Assembly (NCBI RefSeq): GCF_014904745.1
Contig: NZ_JACZCS010000030.1
Span: 1 to 46,725, forward strand
Origin: Oricola nitratireducens
Lineage (GTDB): Bacteria > Pseudomonadota > Alphaproteobacteria > Rhizobiales > Rhizobiaceae
Reading direction: 5' to 3'
Length of the DNA: 46,725 nt
Each line of letters begins with the position of its first letter. Within the stretch, counting starts at the first letter, position 1. A model generated the notes under the pieces. That model was not told where the DNA came from, did not search any database, and saw only the letters and a list, made by a program, of their open reading frames with translations. This document shows positions 43,427 through 46,725 of this stretch, one piece after another. Position numbers and translations under genes: made by a program.

Positions 43427-43452
43427 GGCGCCGGAACATCCACTCCGGCGCC
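43427..43452 (+). terminator. Intercistronic hairpin after the TRAP binding protein gene
   Basis: 9-bp stem GGCGCCGGA (43427-43435) with TCCGGCGCC (43444-43452), loop ACATCCAC, no T-run. Third case in the window of a hairpin right after a binding-protein gene. Confidence 0.55.
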
Positions 43453-43482
43453 CGCCGCTCCGTGCCGGCAAGGAAGTCTCTC

Positions 43483-43959
43483 GTGAAAAAACTGACAACC
43501 GCAGTCGCCATTCTTGGCACCGTGCCTCTTCTGGTCGCTGTGGCGCTCACGGTAACCGACATCGTCTTGCGTTCCCTCAGCAGCCACACGGTCCACGGGC
43601 TGACCGACATTGTGACGCTGTGCACCATGATCGGGGCCATGTTCGCCATCCCCTTCGGCTTCTCGCATGATCAGCACGTCGCGATCGACGTGTTCACCAC
43701 GCACATGCCCCGGAGCGTACAGCGCGTCCTGCTCGTTGTCGCGGCTCTGCTGGGCTTCTTCTTTCTCGGCGCCGTGTTCTGGTTCTCCATCCAGCAGATG
43801 ATGACCGAATACGGATACGGTGACCGCAGCCAGTCGATCGGCATCCCTATGGTATGGTACTGGATCCCGCTCGTGGTCGGGATCGGCCTCGCCGCAATCG
43901 TCAATGCCTGGCTGATCGTGCGCCATGTGCGCGGTTGGCAAGAGGGCGACCGTTCATGA
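43483..43959 (+). CDS. TRAP transporter small permease (DctQ type)
   Basis: 158 residues from the GTG at 43483, preceded by AGGAAG; an upstream GTG at 43462 would add seven residues. Four predicted helices: about 5-25, 42-60 (THVLHGLTDIVT-like segment), 82-105 and 125-145. DctQ subunits help the binding protein dock on DctM. It overlaps the dctM-type gene by 4 bases. Confidence 0.88.
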   Translation: MKKLTTAVAILGTVPLLVAVALTVTDIVLRSLSSHTVHGLTDIVTLCTMIGAMFAIPFGFSHDQHVAIDVFTTHMPRSVQRVLLVVAALLGFFFLGAVFWFSIQQMMTEYGYGDRSQSIGIPMVWYWIPLVVGIGLAAIVNAWLIVRHVRGWQEGDRS

Positions 43960-45257
43960 CACCGCCCGTCATCGGAGTAATCGGTCTCTTCGTGCTGCTC
44001 GGCCTGATCGCCTTGCGTGTGCCGGTCGCGATCGCGATGGGCCTCGTCGGAATTTGCGGCGGTGTCATTCTCAACGGATGGCTGAGTCTCGGCTTCATCC
44101 TCGGCTCGCAACCGTTCGTGACATCGTCATCCTATTCGCTGTCGGTGATCCCGCTGTTTGTCATGATGGGCGCTTTCGCATCGCGGGCCGGCCTGTCGGC
44201 CGCTCTGTACCAGGCTCTGCACAACCTCATCGGCCACTGGCGCGGCGGCCTTGCGTCGGCCACGATCGGCGCCTGCGCAATCTTCGGATCGGTGTGCGGA
44301 TCGAGCCTTGCCACGGCCGCCACGATGGCGCGCGTCGCGATCCCCGAAATGACCGAGATCGGCTATGACCGCCGCCTGACGTCCGGCGCCCTTGCCGCCG
44401 GGGGTACGCTTGGAATCCTGATTCCGCCCTCGATCATAATGGTCATCTACGCACTGCTGACGGAGCAGTCGATCGGTCGGATGTTCCTCGCCGGAATGAT
44501 TCCCGGCATACTTGCCGCTGTCCTGTACATGACCGCGAACTATATCATCGTGCGGCTGAACCCGTCGCGCGCGCCCCGCATCCCGCGCGCCGGCCTTGGC
44601 GAGAGGTTGAACGCATTTCGCCAGATGGCCCCGATCCTCGGGCTGTTCCTCGTGGTGATGGGCGGCATCTATCTCGGCTTCTTTTCACCGACGGAGGCCG
44701 CGGGCGTTGGCGCGTTCGGCGCGATCGTACTTGCCGCACTGCGCAAGGAGCTCACCTGGGACGTCGCGCGCGACGCGTTGATCGAAACCGCCGGCACGAC
44801 CGGGATGCTGTTCATGATCCTGATCGGAACCTCGGTCCTGCAGTTCTTCATCGAAACCTCGACGCTGCCGCGTGTTGTCGTCGACTGGATAAACCTGCTC
44901 GGCCTGCCGCCCATCGGCGTTATCGTGATGATCCTGGTGATCTACGTCATCCTCGGCTGCTTTCTCGACAGCCTTTCGATGATGCTGATCACACTGCCAA
45001 TCGTCTTTCCCATGGTGACGGCACTGGGCTACGATCCGATCTGGTTCGGCGTCCTGGTCGTGTCGGTGGTGGAAATCGGCCTGATAACGCCCCCGCTCGG
45101 CATGAACCTGTTCGTAATCGCCGGCAGTGTCGACGATCTGCGGTTCGAAACGGTCGCACGCGGCGTGCTTCCTTTCCTTCTGGCGGATTTCGTTCGCGTC
45201 GCGCTTCTGGTGGCGGTCCCGGCGCTCTCACTCGCACTTCCGAAGCTGCTCATGTAG
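43956..45257 (+). CDS. TRAP transporter large permease (DctM type)
   Basis: 433 residues, ATG overlapping the small permease stop (ATGA). About twelve hydrophobic helices; conserved TRAP segments are IFGSVCGSSLATAATMARVAIPEM, LAAGGTLGILIPPSIIMVIYALL and LGCFLDSLSMMLITLPIVFPM (each a visible stretch shortened here), with LITPPLGMNLFVIAG near the end. It is the ion-coupled channel of the transporter. No terminator is visible in the 44 bases before the VOC gene, so the operon likely continues. Confidence 0.92.
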   Translation: MTPPVIGVIGLFVLLGLIALRVPVAIAMGLVGICGGVILNGWLSLGFILGSQPFVTSSSYSLSVIPLFVMMGAFASRAGLSAALYQALHNLIGHWRGGLASATIGACAIFGSVCGSSLATAATMARVAIPEMTEIGYDRRLTSGALAAGGTLGILIPPSIIMVIYALLTEQSIGRMFLAGMIPGILAAVLYMTANYIIVRLNPSRAPRIPRAGLGERLNAFRQMAPILGLFLVVMGGIYLGFFSPTEAAGVGAFGAIVLAALRKELTWDVARDALIETAGTTGMLFMILIGTSVLQFFIETSTLPRVVVDWINLLGLPPIGVIVMILVIYVILGCFLDSLSMMLITLPIVFPMVTALGYDPIWFGVLVVSVVEIGLITPPLGMNLFVIAGSVDDLRFETVARGVLPFLLADFVRVALLVAVPALSLALPKLLM

Positions 45258-45301
45258 GCGGGCAAGAGTGATATGGTGCCAGTTCAACCAGGGAGGTGAC
45301 C

Positions 45302-45892
45302 GTGAGAAAACTTCAGACACAGGGTGTCCACCACATCACGATCGTCGGGGCCGACCGCCAGACCTCGATCGACTTCTGGGAGGGCGTTCTCGGCATGCCG
45401 TTCGTCTTCGACCAGCCTAACCTCGACCGGGAAAGCGAAGGGCATATCTATTTCGACCCCGGCGACGGACGGCTGATCACGGTGTTCACCAACGAGGACC
45501 GCAAACCCGAGCCGAGCCGCACGCCGACGGATGTCGGCTGCGTGCACCACCTCGCCTTCGCCGTCTCGCAGGCGACATTCTGGCAGGCCGTCGAGCGGCT
45601 CGACGAGCGCGGCATCAAGCACAGCGGGCCGAAGGATCGCGGCTTCATGGATTCGATCTATTTCAACGATCCGCTCGGTTTGCTGATCGAACTCGCCTCC
45701 TACCGCTTCGAACCGCCATGGGGCGTCTCGCACGGCCAGGTGATGCTGGAAGCACACAAGATCCGCGTGGCGCGCGGTGACCACCATATCGACAGGATCC
45801 ATCTTGCCGACGCGATCGAGAACCTGACGGCGAAAACCTTCGGCAGCCTGTCGGCGGACCGCGGTCCGAAAGACCCTTACAAGAACAAATAG
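45302..45892 (+). CDS. VOC superfamily protein (extradiol dioxygenase/glyoxalase-like)
   Basis: 196 residues from the GTG at 45302, with GGGAGG six bases upstream (a GTG at 45296 overlaps the Shine-Dalgarno and is less likely). Two VOC beta-alpha-beta modules: GVHHITIVG with the first metal His, GCVHHLAFAV with the second His, and LGLLIELASYRF with the metal Glu. Such proteins use Fe, Mn or Zn for ring cleavage, isomerisation or glutathione conjugate chemistry. Being next to a GST and a CoA ligase, it likely acts on an intermediate of the same pathway. Specific reaction unknown. Confidence 0.82.
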   Translation: MRKLQTQGVHHITIVGADRQTSIDFWEGVLGMPFVFDQPNLDRESEGHIYFDPGDGRLITVFTNEDRKPEPSRTPTDVGCVHHLAFAVSQATFWQAVERLDERGIKHSGPKDRGFMDSIYFNDPLGLLIELASYRFEPPWGVSHGQVMLEAHKIRVARGDHHIDRIHLADAIENLTAKTFGSLSADRGPKDPYKNK

Positions 45893-45919
45893 ACGGCGCA
45901 GCCGTCACTGGAGGAAGCC

Positions 45920-46594
45920 ATGAAACTGCACATGCATCCCGCATCCATCACCAGCCGGCCTGTGCGCCTGCTGATCGCCGAAAAAGGCCTCGATGTCGAA
46001 GAGGAGGTCGTCGACCTGTTCACCGGCGCGCATCACCAGGAGCCCTATGTCTCGTTCAACCCGAACCGGCTCGTTCCGGTGCTCGAAGACGGCGACATGA
46101 AGCTGACGGAGAGCGCCTCGATCCTGCGCTATCTCGCCGACAAATACGACATGCCGGAATATCCGAAGGACCTGAAGCAGCGCGCCAAGGTCAACGAGAT
46201 CATGGACTGGTTCAATTCCAACTTCTACCGCGACTGGGGCTACAATCTCTGCTACCCGCAGTTGTTCCCGCATCACAAGCGGCGGAGCGACGAGGGCCAG
46301 AAGGTCGCCATCGAATGGGGCAGCGAGAAGAGTGCCTTCTGGCTGCAGGTCCTCGACGATTACTGGCTCGGCGACGGTCGCCCGTATCTCACCGGCGACC
46401 GCATCACGATCGCCGACTATTTCGCTTCCTCGATCATGGCGCTCGGCGACATGATCCGGCTCGATTACGCGAAATATCCGAATGTCGAGCGCTGGCTGAA
46501 GAACGTGAAGAGCCTAGACAAGTGGGGCGAGGTCTCCGAAGCCCTCGACGGCTTCGCCGCTTCGCTGGAGGGGCAGCAATTCGTCACCGCCTGA
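45920..46594 (+). CDS. Glutathione S-transferase family protein
   Basis: 224 residues; GGAGGAAGCC precedes the ATG. N-terminal thioredoxin-like domain (about 1-78) with PASITSRPVRLLIAEKG, where S or T near residues 9-12 would contact glutathione, and the glutathione-binding RLVPVLEDG and ESASILRYL segments. C-terminal helical domain about 90-210. GSTs in catabolic operons act as ether cleaving, dehalogenating or isomerising enzymes (for example maleylpyruvate isomerase). It ends the visible operon with the VOC gene 27 bases upstream. Beyond 46594 I see only a short unassigned stretch. Confidence 0.88.
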   Translation: MKLHMHPASITSRPVRLLIAEKGLDVEEEVVDLFTGAHHQEPYVSFNPNRLVPVLEDGDMKLTESASILRYLADKYDMPEYPKDLKQRAKVNEIMDWFNSNFYRDWGYNLCYPQLFPHHKRRSDEGQKVAIEWGSEKSAFWLQVLDDYWLGDGRPYLTGDRITIADYFASSIMALGDMIRLDYAKYPNVERWLKNVKSLDKWGEVSEALDGFAASLEGQQFVTA

Positions 46595-46725
46595 TCCGCT
46601 ATCCGGAGGGTGGGGAGGAAGAGGCCCTAGAGCTTTTCAGGGACAGATAGAAACATTCTGTTTCTCGTCCGGTGCGGCGATCCGCGCGAAGGCGCGCGCG
46701 GCGCGTAGCGGGGCTACGGGCAAGC
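46595..46725. other. Trailing intergenic stretch with a small hairpin
   Basis: AGAAAC-ATTCT-GTTTCT forms a weak 6-bp hairpin around 46649-46665, and CTAGAGCTTTTCAGGG precedes it. The latter resembles short AT-containing intergenic motifs common in rhizobia, but copy number cannot be judged from one occurrence. No gene seen to the end of the window. Confidence 0.25.

Noticed and set aside
46630-46665. Possible rhizobial intergenic repeat at the end of the window
   Set aside because: Only one copy is visible here, so repeat status cannot be supported.

Overview
The window is about 46.7 kb of GC-rich DNA with short, AT-richer intergenic gaps and almost no spare space. Gene content points to an alphaproteobacterium of the order Hyphomicrobiales (Rhizobiales). 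The evidence is a complete PhyR-NepR-EcfG general stress response module, HWE-type histidine kinases, an NAGGN osmoprotectant cluster, and many ABC and TRAP solute uptake operons with GntR/FCD regulators. No rRNA, tRNA, CRISPR array, insertion sequence or phage was seen.

Layout. (1) 1-1583: end of an N-acetylglutaminylglutamine amide (NAGGN) osmoprotectant cluster. (2) 1593-9251: an M20-type amidohydrolase (carbamoylase/hydantoinase family) divergent from a dipeptide-type ABC transporter that includes a permease-ATPase fusion, followed by a FadR-type regulator. (3) 9384-21302: a general stress response island. It holds phyR, nepR-ecfG, two HWE kinases, a lone receiver protein, a Crp/Fnr regulator and many small envelope or stress proteins (PRC-barrel, DUF883, holin-like, DUF1328, DUF2254, CsbD, DUF992). 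Six perfect GGAAC-N16-CGTT promoters and one near-perfect one lie in front of these genes. (4) 21998-28509: a CUT2 sugar-type ABC transporter with two permeases, a LacI-family repressor and a gluconokinase. LacI-type operators lie upstream of both the transporter and the repressor. (5) 28609-38143: a nine-gene, tightly overlapping minus-strand operon joining tryptophan/kynurenine breakdown to the 2-aminobenzoyl-CoA (hybrid, CoA-dependent) anthranilate pathway, with a MarR regulator and a palindromic operator at its head. (6) 38307-39269: a PAS-GGDEF protein. (7) 39404-46594: a GntR regulator divergent from an operon that combines a citrate-synthase-like lyase, a PaaK-like CoA ligase, a TRAP transporter, a VOC protein and a GST. 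I do not recognise this combination as a named pathway.

How the parts work together. The stress island looks like a core regulatory switch (kinase, PhyR, NepR, EcfG) sitting among its own targets. The tryptophan operon should take tryptophan to anthranilate, activate it with CoA, and pass it to a bifunctional monooxygenase/reductase and beta-oxidation-like steps. A kynurenine formamidase is not in the window. Region 7 is the best candidate for an undescribed catabolic system: uptake of an organic acid, CoA activation, and a probable carbon-carbon lyase whose catalytic residues differ from citrate synthase.

All functional calls are by reading motifs and family resemblance; no database search was possible.
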